From B120-G9 sp034659895 (lineage in GTDB: Bacteria > Zixibacteria > MSB-5A5 > GN15 > FEB-12), in the NCBI GenBank assembly GCA_034659895.1, contig JAYEIF010000060.1:1-21998 (forward strand): a DNA stretch of 21,998 bases, read 5' to 3'. Both the position numbers and the translations under genes were made by a program. This document shows, piece after piece, positions 7,410-14,769 of the stretch. Below the pieces are notes generated by a model. That model made no database searches. It saw only the letters and a program-made list of their open reading frames with translations, and was not told where the DNA came from. Each line of letters begins with the position of its first letter. Position 1 is the stretch's first letter.

Positions 7410-8521
7410 TCTGGATCCTTTACCATTGTTAGTATCAGTTTCTCAAATTCCTTTGCCGCATTATCCCAGTTGAACCGCGCCGCCCATTTAAGAGCGCCAT
7501 GACGCAGAGTTTCCTGAAGGGATTCATCGGTTAAGATGGTCGTAATCCTGTCAGCGAGCTCATTGATGTCTCCGTGTTGGTAAAGATAACCGGTTACGCC
7601 ATCCTGCACGGAATCCTGAAGTCCCGGCACATTTGCAGCAACAGCTGGAGTTCCGACAGAGTTGGACTCGATATTTGTCAGTCCCCAGCCTTCTTTTAGC
7701 GATGGAAGCACCGCCACATGAGAGCGTCTCATTCTGTCAACTTTATTCTCTACCGAAACAAAACCCGGAAATTCAATATCATCAGTAAGCCCAAGACTAT
7801 TAGCCAGATTCTGAAGTGTTTCAAGATAATCACCAGATCCAACAATCATCAAACGGGCGCCATCGACTCGTTTTCTTACGATACTGAAAGCATGGATCAG
7901 ATCCTGCACGCATTTGTATTTCTTGATGCGTCCAAGGTATAATACTGTCGGACGTTCGTATTTGTGGATGTTAGGATCATAAGCATAAAGATCTCTATTG
8001 ATGCCGCAGTGGATGACAGATATATCATCACGAGGGATTCCACGATTTACTAAATCATTTGCGGTTGATTCTGATATTACATTGAAAGGATGCCCGCGAT
8101 AAACAGGGACAAGCGGACGTTCGGCGAGATAGATGTATAACCCGAGTATGAAGTTTATTTCCTGAAATACAGTAGTTGCGAACAGGTGAGGGACAACTAC
8201 CAGCGTTTGCAGTTTGAGAAACAGCGGTGTATAAAAGGGTATTTTGTTGATGTCCTCTATGAGAATATCAAAACTATTTTCTTTGACCAACCGCCTAAGG
8301 TGAAAAGGAGCAACCAAATTAAAGTTGAAACGATTGCCGCGTCTGATTATTTTGATTCCTTCTATTGTCTCCTCCGGTTTGCAGTTGCGAAAACCAGAGC
8401 AAAAAAGAGTTACTTCGTGGCCATAAGTAACCAACCGTCTGAGTAATTCCTCAAGGTGAACTTCAGCTCCGCCGCCATAGGGATTTTTGAGGTCATTCCA
8501 GTTGAGCGCCAGAATCTTCAT
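7406..8521 (-). CDS. Family 4 glycosyltransferase (371 aa)
   Basis: This is a GT-B fold retaining glycosyltransferase. NPYGGGAEVHLEEL (13-26) is the N-terminal acceptor-side glycine loop of the family. PTVLYLGRIKKYK starts the second Rossmann domain, and EGWGLTNIE (277-285) is the EX7E motif with both glutamates present. The length is normal and no membrane helix is seen, so it should act at the cytoplasmic face of the membrane. It joins the DUF2723 gene upstream and the AglD2-like gene downstream by ATGA overlaps on both sides, strong evidence of one operon. Donor and acceptor sugars cannot be determined. Confidence 0.9.
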   Translation of the reverse strand: MKILALNWNDLKNPYGGGAEVHLEELLRRLVTYGHEVTLFCSGFRNCKPEETIEGIKIIRRGNRFNFNLVAPFHLRRLVKENSFDILIEDINKIPFYTPLFLKLQTLVVVPHLFATTVFQEINFILGLYIYLAERPLVPVYRGHPFNVISESTANDLVNRGIPRDDISVIHCGINRDLYAYDPNIHKYERPTVLYLGRIKKYKCVQDLIHAFSIVRKRVDGARLMIVGSGDYLETLQNLANSLGLTDDIEFPGFVSVENKVDRMRRSHVAVLPSLKEGWGLTNIESNSVGTPAVAANVPGLQDSVQDGVTGYLYQHGDINELADRITTILTDESLQETLRHGALKWAARFNWDNAAKEFEKLILTMVKDPE

Positions 8522-11520
8522 TGAGTAGTCCTGTTATTTGGAGACATGGAACGAATGTTGCTCTTAAATTCTTTAAGCATCTCTTTAACCTGCCTGTCAT
8601 TTGGATTAAACCGAAGCCAGGTTTGCATCAATCGAGACATATTATCGACACGTTTGTTCTCGTAATATAGTTTAATCAATTCCTTAAAAGCCATACGATA
8701 GGAAGGGTTGTCTTCTAACACTGTCCGAAGAACATCCTCTGCCATCGAATCATTGCCATCCTTGCGATAGGTTCTTGCCAGTATAATATTGAGTTTCTGG
8801 CGATCTCCAGACCATGTGTTATCGATAAGTTTGCGCAACTCTGTTGGCTTTACCTGTTCCTCATACAAAATTGCAAGAAACTCAACAGGGTCTCCTGCAT
8901 GAGGAATTTGTTCAATCGCCGCTTTTGCCAATTCAGCAGCCTTTTCGAGATTGCCGGCTTTGCGCAAAGTATCTGCTATCATCAGGAAAGCGTTACCATA
9001 ATTCCGCGTCAAACGTGTAGTAGTTTCATCCATATAGATTGTTGTATCATTAACACCACGCGCCCGAAAACGGTCTGGGTTAAGGAAAAAGTCAATGCTT
9101 TCTTCGACATCAACCTCAAGCGGATGCTTTGTTTCAGATACCTGCCATACCATCCCCTTGAGACGTAACATTGAATCGATACTGCGAGCATGATAACGTC
9201 GTGTTCCGGGGCCGACTGTTACTGAAAAACAAACCGCTTCCTTCTGCGCATAGTTATCAATAACAGCATCCATTACCAAGTCCTGAAATCTGAAATAACG
9301 TCCGTCTCTTGTTCGTATAGGTCTGAGATTGTCAATCTGGGAATCAGTCCAACCGAGATCAATTCCTATATTGGACTGCACTTGCTTTATGTACCAGCGG
9401 GTGTTAGCCAAAGAGAGATTGATAACACGCACATCATTGCGGACCCCATACACTTCCTGCAAACACCACAGGGGGAACGTATCATTATCGCCGTGCGTGA
9501 ATAGTATCCCGTTGTGCGGTGTGGATTCCAAGAGGTTTCTTCCGTAATCGTATGGGACAAAATTCTTTGACCTGTCACAGAAATGGTAATTGTTTGCCAG
9601 AGTAATCACAGGTGTTAGAAATAACAATAACGACAAGCTCAGAATTGCTTTTCTGGGGACGGATGAGAGTCTCTCGGTACTTTTTCGAATCGTTTGAACC
9701 AAAACTGAGAGTCCAATTCCAATAGCGAACCCAAATAAAATAAAAGCCGGTGTAAAAAAGTAGTCGCGGTTGCGAACTTCAAGATAATCTCGTCCTGAAG
9801 AAAGTTGACGAGTTCCATCGGCGAAGTTCATATAAAAAATCAAGCCTACTGAGAGAAGCAAAAGCAATAATAAAAATGGCAGTCCGAATTTCGGTTTTCG
9901 GCGTATCATCTCCCATATTCCAAGAATACCCACAAAGACCAGTACTATTGACGCAGGACCGGTAACACCATACTGATCTTTGAAAAAGTGCCAGAAGCCC
10001 ATGCGTCGAAAATCACCAAACTGGTTAATCCATTCCCCGCGCCGTTTAAACATTCGCTCGAGCATGTTCTGCGAGCCATACTGTTTTCGTTCGAGAAAAC
10101 TAATTGTGGAAGCAACACTCTGAGAAGGGTTATTCTCATTGATATTTGGATTAAGGGAAGAGCGAATTGGCACAAACAAATGCACCGAGAAACCAATAAC
10201 CGCAAATAACAGCAATGCCAATGCTGGCTTCCAATCTGGCAGCTTTCGAGCAAGTCCGAGACAAATAATCAACAACAACGCTACAAGAATACCATAAAAG
10301 AACACTTTCAATCCTACTACGATTAGTGATATGGCGGCAAGCACAATCAGAACCGACCAATTTATTCGGTTGCGCATGAAATAAAGAAGAAGCAGCACTG
10401 CAATAGCAGAGAGTATTAGAAATGGTGTCAGCCCTTTTGAAAAATGCAATAGAAAAATCGCAACCACAGCAGCAATCACAAACCATGCAGGAACCAACAT
10501 ACGACTTGCGGCAAGTGTTTGATTGCGTTTCAAAACCCACCGCATTAAAATTACAACCGCCCAGATTGTCATCAACACTAACACCGAATAACCTATGAGA
10601 CTTAAAACGCTTATTCCGCTTGATATGGTTTCATTTTCTGGAGTTCCTCCGATATTGCTAACAGCCAGCCCAAAGAGCGGTAATGATGCCAGTAGGAATC
10701 CTGCGCCAATGAGAAGTTGCATTCGCGGTACCCGTTCGTATGAGAACATATAGAAGAAATACAGCACAGCAATAATCATAACAGGGATATAGTATGGAAT
10801 CTCATTCGGGCGCGACGACAGAGCAAAAATCAGATAGAGTTCAAAAAGAATAAAAACAGCAACTGCGAACCAAGTTCCTGTGCTTGATGACTTCTTGATG
10901 ATAAAAAACAAGCCAGCAACAAACATTGCCACAAATACCGTCATGTGCACGCCAATCCCCAAAATACCGAGGTAGACGATAAGCGCCATTATGGCGTAAC
11001 CAAAGTTTGTCTCTCGATGTTCATAGTAAATCAAAGTCAGCCACACAATAGCCATAGTGAACATCATTGCCATTCCGTATACCTCAGCCTCGACCGAGTT
11101 ATTCCAGTTTGTCAGTCCGAATGCGGCTATTAAAGCTCCCGCAGAGCCACCGGCATAAACGAGCACTTTGGTGTATAGGTTTCCATCAAATTCGAACCAC
11201 ACTCGCAACAGGCGCACAATAATTAGATATCCAAAAAGAGCTGTTAATGATGAACAGACAGCAGAGAGCATATTAATGCGTACGGAAATGTCAGACCATA
11301 AAGGGATAACACTGAAAATGCGGCCAAAAAGAATATATAGCGGTGTTCCGGGAGGATGAGGAACACCCAGAATGTGAGAGGCGGCAACAAATTCGCCGCA
11401 GTCCCAAAAAGAGAAGGTGGGAGCTTTGGTCAGATTGTAAATGACAAGCGAGACAATCCACACCAGACCGGCAATAATTGCATTGGTGTAATCAAAACGC
11501 TGTGGCAAACGAAGTCGCAT
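8518..11520 (-). CDS. DUF2723 (TMEM260-like) glycosyltransferase with C-terminal TPRs (1000 aa)
   Basis: FWDCGEF (38-44) and HPPGTPLYILFGR (55-67) are the hallmark motifs of the DUF2723 family, whose animal member TMEM260 is a protein O-mannosyltransferase. Many hydrophobic helices run to about residue 640. A soluble domain follows, with GILFTHGDNDTFPLWCLQ and NLSLANTRWYIKQV, typical of this family in FCB bacteria. TPR-like helices occupy about residues 840-985 (EKAAELAKAAIEQIPHAGDP, MAEDVLRTVLEDNPSYRMAF), presumably facing the periplasm. It is the first gene of the glycan cluster. GAAGGA is 17 bases from the ATG, too far for a normal site, so the start could lie further downstream. Glycosylation of exported proteins is the likely role, by inference. 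Confidence 0.88.
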   Translation of the reverse strand: MRLRLPQRFDYTNAIIAGLVWIVSLVIYNLTKAPTFSFWDCGEFVAASHILGVPHPPGTPLYILFGRIFSVIPLWSDISVRINMLSAVCSSLTALFGYLIIVRLLRVWFEFDGNLYTKVLVYAGGSAGALIAAFGLTNWNNSVEAEVYGMAMMFTMAIVWLTLIYYEHRETNFGYAIMALIVYLGILGIGVHMTVFVAMFVAGLFFIIKKSSSTGTWFAVAVFILFELYLIFALSSRPNEIPYYIPVMIIAVLYFFYMFSYERVPRMQLLIGAGFLLASLPLFGLAVSNIGGTPENETISSGISVLSLIGYSVLVLMTIWAVVILMRWVLKRNQTLAASRMLVPAWFVIAAVVAIFLLHFSKGLTPFLILSAIAVLLLLYFMRNRINWSVLIVLAAISLIVVGLKVFFYGILVALLLIICLGLARKLPDWKPALALLLFAVIGFSVHLFVPIRSSLNPNINENNPSQSVASTISFLERKQYGSQNMLERMFKRRGEWINQFGDFRRMGFWHFFKDQYGVTGPASIVLVFVGILGIWEMIRRKPKFGLPFLLLLLLLSVGLIFYMNFADGTRQLSSGRDYLEVRNRDYFFTPAFILFGFAIGIGLSVLVQTIRKSTERLSSVPRKAILSLSLLLFLTPVITLANNYHFCDRSKNFVPYDYGRNLLESTPHNGILFTHGDNDTFPLWCLQEVYGVRNDVRVINLSLANTRWYIKQVQSNIGIDLGWTDSQIDNLRPIRTRDGRYFRFQDLVMDAVIDNYAQKEAVCFSVTVGPGTRRYHARSIDSMLRLKGMVWQVSETKHPLEVDVEESIDFFLNPDRFRARGVNDTTIYMDETTTRLTRNYGNAFLMIADTLRKAGNLEKAAELAKAAIEQIPHAGDPVEFLAILYEEQVKPTELRKLIDNTWSGDRQKLNIILARTYRKDGNDSMAEDVLRTVLEDNPSYRMAFKELIKLYYENKRVDNMSRLMQTWLRFNPNDRQVKEMLKEFKSNIRSMSPNNRTTQ

Positions 11521-11550
11521 AACAATACTATTTTGTTCCTTCGACTGATA

Positions 11551-11578
11551 TTAGCTTTCGCATTTTAGCCAAAGCTAA
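11551..11578. promoter_or_regulatory. Inverted repeat upstream of the glycan operon
   Basis: Perfect 8-base arms TTAGCTTT and AAAGCTAA are separated by 12 bases. They lie 31-58 bases before the ATG of the DUF2723 gene, where an operator or leader hairpin would be placed. The -10-like TATATT near 11605 has only a poor -35 partner, so I do not call a promoter. Confidence 0.35.
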
Positions 11579-11696
11579 GTTGTTGAACATCAAAGAGGTT
11601 GAATATAATGAATTTTCAAGTGGTGTCCAACAAAAATTGTTAGAGGTAAAGCTCTGCAATGGAATAAAGTATTGTAAAATGAAAGCTCAGTTATTT

Positions 11697-11716
11697 CTTT
11701 AGGTATGGCCCTAAAG
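11697..11716. other. Weak hairpin after the envelope-protein gene
   Basis: CTTTAGG pairs with CCTAAAG around a 6-base loop, 25 bases beyond the stop at 11741. No T run follows on the minus strand, so it may stabilise the mRNA end rather than terminate it. Confidence 0.3.
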
Positions 11717-11740
11717 CATGAGCCACAGCGGTACAATTAT

Positions 11741-12289
11741 CTACATTTTCACCTTAAATCGACCATCAATCTTGACTGTAGCGCCTTTGGCATTCTCGAA
11801 ATGTCCATCGATTGTGCCATACATTTTGTGTGAACTCACTGAGTCAATGGCACATGTGCCGGAAACAGGCAAAAACAACTTGTCTCTTGATTCCAACTCA
11901 TAGTGCTTAAGCAACCACAAATATGAGTTTTCCTTCAATATGGTAGTTGTAGTATCAGGTTTGCCGTGGAGCTGTAGATAGAGTCGATACTTTACGTACT
12001 CATCGAATTTAATGCCGAGACTTGTAAAGTTGGATATTGCGTTACCGCGAAAACCCATGTTCATGATGATAACACTACTATCACCTGATACGACTTTTTC
12101 ATCGGCTTGTGGATCCACAAGAATTACCCCCGGAATGTAACGCGCATTTTCAACATCGACTTTGGTTCTCTCGGCATTAGTAGTCAGATACAAGTTTAAC
12201 CGGTACCGACTCGAACAATTACAAATCATCAGAGCAAGGGCGGCAATGATGATGCAAGCCCATAAACTTTTATAAAAGTGTTTAACCAT
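11741..12289 (-). CDS. Putative secreted or lipid-anchored envelope protein (182 aa)
   Basis: The N terminus has a basic start (MVKHFYKS) and a hydrophobic stretch ending LALMICNCSSRYRL, a signal-peptide shape. Cysteines at this site suggest a lipoprotein, but the residue before either Cys (Ile or Asn) is not the usual small residue, so the lipobox is atypical. The mature part is strand-rich, with no motif I recognise; the end KATGA-like pattern is GHFENAKGATVKIDGRFKVKM. ATG 12289 is preferred over GTG 12292, although neither has a clear ribosome-binding site. It stands alone on the minus strand, 220 bases before the glycan operon. The function is unknown. Confidence 0.65.
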   Translation of the reverse strand: MVKHFYKSLWACIIIAALALMICNCSSRYRLNLYLTTNAERTKVDVENARYIPGVILVDPQADEKVVSGDSSVIIMNMGFRGNAISNFTSLGIKFDEYVKYRLYLQLHGKPDTTTTILKENSYLWLLKHYELESRDKLFLPVSGTCAIDSVSSHKMYGTIDGHFENAKGATVKIDGRFKVKM

Positions 12290-12361
12290 CACTGTTAATA
12301 ATAGTAATCATTACGGCGTTAGTCAAATGTCAAATATAGTAGTTGTAATTATTCCAATAAA

Positions 12362-12389
12362 AAAACGCGGTTGTTGATAACCGCGTTTT
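12362..12389 (-). terminator. Rho-independent terminator of the basic-protein gene
   Basis: An 11-base perfect stem (AAAACGCGGTT with AACCGCGTTTT) encloses a 6-base loop. On the minus strand a T run follows it, and the stop of the 67-residue gene lies 21 bases upstream. The stem could also stop plus-strand transcripts. Confidence 0.88.
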
Positions 12390-12410
12390 CCAGAGCAAAA
12401 GGCTTCCAAC

Positions 12411-12614
12411 CTATCTTTTCTTCTTGTGAACTGAACAGTACTTGCTCTTTCCGTCAGTAAAGCGTTTACACCGTTTACCAGCGGCTGTCTTTGCAGCACA
12501 ACGAATCTTTTTGGTTTTGGTCACTTTCCTTTTGACCTTAACCTTACTCTTCGGTGCTGCCTTTTTCTTGGAAGTTGGTTTCCTTTTGGAGGGTGCTTTC
12601 TTTGTTTTTTTCAT
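12411..12614 (-). CDS. Lysine-rich small protein with a zinc-knuckle-like C terminus (67 aa)
   Basis: Residues 1-36 are almost all Lys, Arg, Ser, Pro and Ala, like the tails of bacterial histone-H1-like proteins. Residues 39-63 contain RCAAKTAAGKRCKRF...KYCSVHKKK, giving Cys39, Cys48, Cys59 and His62, a pattern like the short C-C-C-H zinc motif of DUF5763-type proteins. DNA or RNA binding is a reasonable inference. AAAGGAG precedes ATG 12614 at ideal spacing, a good promoter is at 12649-12677 and a strong terminator is at 12362-12389, so it is an independent, probably well-expressed single gene. It resembles HU-independent chromatin proteins only in charge, so the exact role is open. Confidence 0.85.
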   Translation of the reverse strand: MKKTKKAPSKRKPTSKKKAAPKSKVKVKRKVTKTKKIRCAAKTAAGKRCKRFTDGKSKYCSVHKKKR

Positions 12615-12648
12615 ACAGCATTCTCCTTTAAAGTTACTGGTCGTTTAC

Positions 12649-12677
12649 ATAACAATAAATTAAACAACGTATGTCAA
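12649..12677 (-). promoter_or_regulatory. Promoter of the lysine-rich protein gene
   Basis: The minus strand has a perfect -35 TTGACA (12677-12672), a 17-base spacer and -10 TGTTAT (12654-12649, 4 of 6 matches). It lies 35 bases upstream of the ATG. Confidence 0.65.
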
Positions 12678-12790
12678 GGGAAAAGTATCGTTAAATACAA
12701 TGATGATAACAATTTAATTGCGTTGTTCAACACGGATGTTCTTCAATAAATGCACAGCGTTAATACTGCAACGATGACAACTTACTTATG

Positions 12791-12817
12791 GCTTGCTGAA
12801 TAATTCGTTACTATGAA
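12791..12817 (+). repeat. Dispersed intergenic element, copy 2
   Basis: This reads GCTTGCTGAATAATTCGTTA and continues CTATGAA. The copy at 14367-14392 matches over the same span with a few substitutions (CAATTCGTTATTATG). The two copies stand on either side of the porin gene in the same orientation. Confidence 0.7.
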
Positions 12818-12860
12818 CTACAATCTCAAATTTGTGTAGCGAGTAATCTTGTGTCATCCG

Positions 12861-12886
12861 TCCCTCGACTCCGCTCGGGATGAAAC
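12861..12886 (-). repeat. 26-base inverted repeat, left copy
   Basis: The minus-strand reading, with core GAGCGGAGTCGAGG, matches 14447-14472 on the plus strand with a single mismatch. The two copies bracket the porin gene. Such elements are commonly mistranslated as HSERSRG-type peptides. Confidence 0.85.
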
Positions 12887-12936
12887 AAATCTCCGCTCGG
12901 GATGAGATAAATTTCCGCTCGGGATGAGATAAATTT
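12871..12936. repeat. Tandem repeat, three 22-base units
   Basis: Units start at 12871, 12893 and 12915, each beginning CCGCTCGGGATGA; the last two are identical. A fourth, degenerate unit follows at 12937-12958. The array seems to have grown from the end of the 26-base inverted element. Confidence 0.85.
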
Positions 12937-12985
12937 CCATTCGAAATAGGAAAAGCTTCTACTTGAGATAAAACTTGTTCTGCAT

Positions 12986-13013
12986 TGTCATTCCTGCGGA
13001 CGCAGGAATCCAG
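12986..13013 (-). repeat. Palindromic extragenic repeat, left copy
   Basis: Arms ATTCCTGCG and CGCAGGAAT are perfect over 9 bases with a 2-base loop. The element at 14481-14508, in the opposite orientation, shares the flanks CTGGAT and ATGACA and the GCG/CGC core, but has different outer arm bases that still pair. Confidence 0.85.
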
Positions 13014-13032
13014 CAGACATTGTCTGTTTAGT

Positions 13033-13046
13033 CCGCCTAAGGCGGG
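13033..13046. repeat. Short GC-rich palindrome
   Basis: CCGCC and GGCGG are separated by TAA. It lies between the palindromic repeat and the porin leader and is probably another extragenic repeat. Confidence 0.5.
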
Positions 13047-13229
13047 TTGTGGTTCTGACAACTTCCCTTGGAATTCTTCTATTCCAACAAACATCATAAA
13101 CACAGAGAATTAGTACGTTTGAAAGATAAATTTCCCACAGAAATATTTTTATTATGACTTTTAAGATTAGTGTTAAGGCAAGGGCTCTCAAGTCGATAGT
13201 TAATAGTAAGTAGGAAGCTAAATGGAAAA

Positions 13230-13248
13230 GTGTAAAAAAAGTTTACAC
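13230..13248. promoter_or_regulatory. Candidate operator GTGTAAA-N5-TTTACAC
   Basis: This perfect 7-base inverted repeat lies 53-71 bases before the porin ATG, where a regulator would be expected to bind. The right arm contains TTTACA and could be a -35 box, but no good -10 box lies 16-18 bases away. Confidence 0.4.
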
Positions 13249-13262
13249 AAACCATATTAATG

Positions 13263-13275
13263 GCGTGAGACACGC
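13263..13275. promoter_or_regulatory. Inverted repeat in the porin leader
   Basis: GCGTG and CACGC flank AGA, 26 bases before the ATG and just before the AGGAGG site. It could be a 5'-end hairpin that protects the mRNA or a second operator. Confidence 0.3.
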
Positions 13276-13300
13276 TAACACTAAAAGGAGGAATGTTCTT

Positions 13301-14302
13301 ATGAACACATTCCGTATTTGTGCAAGTGGGATCCTGGTCATCTGCTTGATCATGGGTGGATCCGCATTGGGTTCCGAGCTGGACATCTCGGGATTCGTCG
13401 ACGTAATCAGCACGTATCAGAGTTCCCAAAATGACCAGAACGAGTTCGGTCTTGGTCAGGCCGAGGTTGATATCGAGAACGAATTATCAGAAAGATCGTC
13501 CATTGCTGTGGCAATTGCATATAATAATGAAGATGCTGTCTTTGAGCTGGGCGAAGCTGAAATCGGTCTGAATGTATGGAAAAGCGAAAACAGCTTCTTC
13601 TCATCGGTTGATGTTACCGCCGGTCAGTTCGATGTCCCTTTTGGAATTGACTATAATGTGTATCCGTCAATCGACAGAAAACTGGTAACTTCACCATTGG
13701 CTGTGGATCTTACACATGATGGTTGGAATGACTTTGGCGTTAGACTCAATGCCACTTCTCCATCATGGAACCTTGTTGTCTTCGGTGTTAATGGCTTTGA
13801 ATCCTCGTGCATGGTGAGCGACGCTGCCCAGAGTCTGAGTCTCGGTGTTGATGTTGGAGATGAAGTCAACACTACACCCGCAAATGCTTTTGGTGGTCGT
13901 GTTGGGATAACCCCTGTTCCCAACTTTGAATTCGGCGGTTCCTTCGCTGTTGGAATCAATGAATCAAACGAAAATGAGATGGCTATGTATGGTGGTGATG
14001 TTCAGTGGTCCATGAATCAGTTTGATTTCAAGGGTGAATATATCGCTCATTCGCTTAACCGTTCCATCGAGCAGGAAGACAACGCCGGTTATTACTTTCA
14101 GGGTATCTACAACTTCGATAGAACTTTCCTTGTTGGCCGCTATGATTCTTTCCAGCCTGACGGAGCAGACTGGTGCAACCGCTACTCAGTTGGCGCTGGT
14201 TACAGCGTAGTAGAGAACATTGAAGTTCGTTTCGAGACTCAGATTGACAATGAAAACAGCGACAACAACCAAAACTACCTGCAACTCGTGGCAGGATTCT
14301 AA
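13301..14302 (+). CDS. Porin-like outer-membrane beta-barrel protein (333 aa)
   Basis: A signal peptide (residues 1-24, ending GGSALG before SELD) precedes a protein made of alternating strands. Examples are LDISGFVDVISTYQSS, FGLGQAEVDIENEL, SIAVAIAYN, FGVRLNATSP and FKGEYIAHSLN. The protein ends YLQLVAGF, with the final Phe expected for barrel insertion by BAM. Acidic loops are frequent and there is one short barrel-sized domain, so a channel or small porin is likely. The frame extends upstream to 13265, but ATG 13301 is chosen because AGGAGG stands 9 bases before it. The gene is alone on the plus strand, surrounded by repeats, with candidate operators upstream and a strong hairpin at 14399-14431. 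The base composition and codon use look tidier than in the neighbours, suggesting high expression. The substrate is unknown. Confidence 0.82.
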   Translation: MNTFRICASGILVICLIMGGSALGSELDISGFVDVISTYQSSQNDQNEFGLGQAEVDIENELSERSSIAVAIAYNNEDAVFELGEAEIGLNVWKSENSFFSSVDVTAGQFDVPFGIDYNVYPSIDRKLVTSPLAVDLTHDGWNDFGVRLNATSPSWNLVVFGVNGFESSCMVSDAAQSLSLGVDVGDEVNTTPANAFGGRVGITPVPNFEFGGSFAVGINESNENEMAMYGGDVQWSMNQFDFKGEYIAHSLNRSIEQEDNAGYYFQGIYNFDRTFLVGRYDSFQPDGADWCNRYSVGAGYSVVENIEVRFETQIDNENSDNNQNYLQLVAGF

Positions 14303-14314
14303 ATGACCGAGAAA

Positions 14315-14330
14315 CCTGTGCGCCGACAGG
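14315..14330 (+). repeat. CCTGT...ACAGG palindrome, first copy
   Basis: CCTGTGCGCCGACAGG has 5-base arms around GCGCCG. Further identical copies are at 14577-14592, 14644-14659, 14699-14714, 14871-14886 and 14926-14941. Confidence 0.85.
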
Positions 14331-14366
14331 CGTGAAGGGAATTTAATATTATTTTGTTTTAAGTAA

Positions 14367-14392
14367 GGATTGCTGAACAATTCGTTATTATG
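14367..14392 (+). repeat. Dispersed intergenic element, copy 3
   Basis: This reads GGATTGCTGAACAATTCGTT and continues ATTATG, closely matching 12791-12817 on the other side of the porin gene. Confidence 0.7.
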
Positions 14393-14398
14393 CAATTG

Positions 14399-14431
14399 AA
14401 ATGGCAGATTTGAAGACAAATCTGCCATTTT
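14399..14431 (+). terminator. Long hairpin after the porin gene, probable terminator
   Basis: AAATGGCAGATTT and AAATCTGCCATTT form a perfect 13-base stem with a 6-base loop, followed by only one further T. The T-rich right arm end (ATTTT) is a modest tail. It lies 97 bases beyond the porin stop and is the best terminator candidate in this stretch. Confidence 0.6.
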
Positions 14432-14446
14432 GCTACTGTTACTATT

Positions 14447-14472
14447 GTTTCATTCCGAGCGGAGTCGAGGGA
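14447..14472 (+). repeat. 26-base inverted repeat, right copy
   Basis: It matches the minus-strand sequence of 12861-12886 with one mismatch. The pair encloses 1,560 bases including the porin gene. Confidence 0.85.
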
Positions 14473-14480
14473 CTGACTTA

Positions 14481-14508
14481 CTGGATACCAGCGTTCGCTG
14501 GTATGACA
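14481..14508 (+). repeat. Palindromic extragenic repeat, right copy
   Basis: Arms ATACCAGCG and CGCTGGTAT are perfect over 9 bases with a 2-base loop. Flanks and core match 12986-13013 in the opposite orientation, and the outer arm bases differ on both sides so that pairing is kept. Confidence 0.85.
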
Positions 14509-14543
14509 AATCCATTGAGGCTTGCTTTGGTACTCAACCCAAA

Positions 14544-14559
14544 ATCCGCTCTTGCGGAT
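14544..14559. repeat. Short hairpin ATCCGC-TCTT-GCGGAT
   Basis: Perfect 6-base arms with a 4-base loop, within the repeat-rich stretch. Its role is unknown. Confidence 0.5.
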
Positions 14560-14576
14560 GGCGGAGGGTTGGTGAA

Positions 14577-14592
14577 CCTGTGCGCCGACAGG
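14577..14592 (+). repeat. CCTGT...ACAGG palindrome, second copy
   Basis: Identical to 14315-14330 and followed by CGGG, as in most copies of the family. Confidence 0.85.
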
Positions 14593-14642
14593 CGGGATTG
14601 AGATATCCCACTCGATGCCTTCAGTTCTGAGTGAGTTACCTT

Positions 14643-14769
14643 ACCTGTGCGCCGACAGGCGGGCCGGTTGTATCTACCTTCATTGCAACACTCCATTTCC
14701 TGTGCGCCGACAGGCGGGTCAGTCCCTGTATTTTCCTGCCTGTCGGTAGACACGGTTGGAAGCCCTGCT
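14643..14769 (+). repeat. 127-base repeat, copy 1 (left of gap)
   Basis: The sequence is identical to 14870-14996. It contains two CCTGT...ACAGG units 55 bases apart and a degenerate relative near 14741-14752. Confidence 0.97.

Larger units (their letters stand above)
12664..13300. other. Gene-free stretch left of the porin gene
   Basis: No convincing gene is present in these 637 bases. The left edge holds the -35 part of the lysine-rich gene promoter. The centre (12791-13046) is made of dispersed and tandem repeats listed separately, and the right part holds the porin leader with two inverted repeats and its ribosome-binding site. The longest open frames here translate these repeats and are rejected. 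Confidence 0.8.

Noticed and set aside
12786..13103. 105-residue minus-strand open frame
   Set aside because: It is a translation of the repeats (peptides such as LLDSCVRRND and IPSGVEG), has no ribosome-binding site and lies between two regulated genes.
13265..13300. Upstream extension of the porin gene to 13265
   Set aside because: It would place 12 polar residues before a good signal peptide and hide the AGGAGG site; ATG 13301 fits better.
14401..14753. Several open frames around the gap (for example IPAFAGMT-type peptides)
   Set aside because: They read through extragenic palindromes and the N gap; frames on both strands are open only because of the repeat composition.
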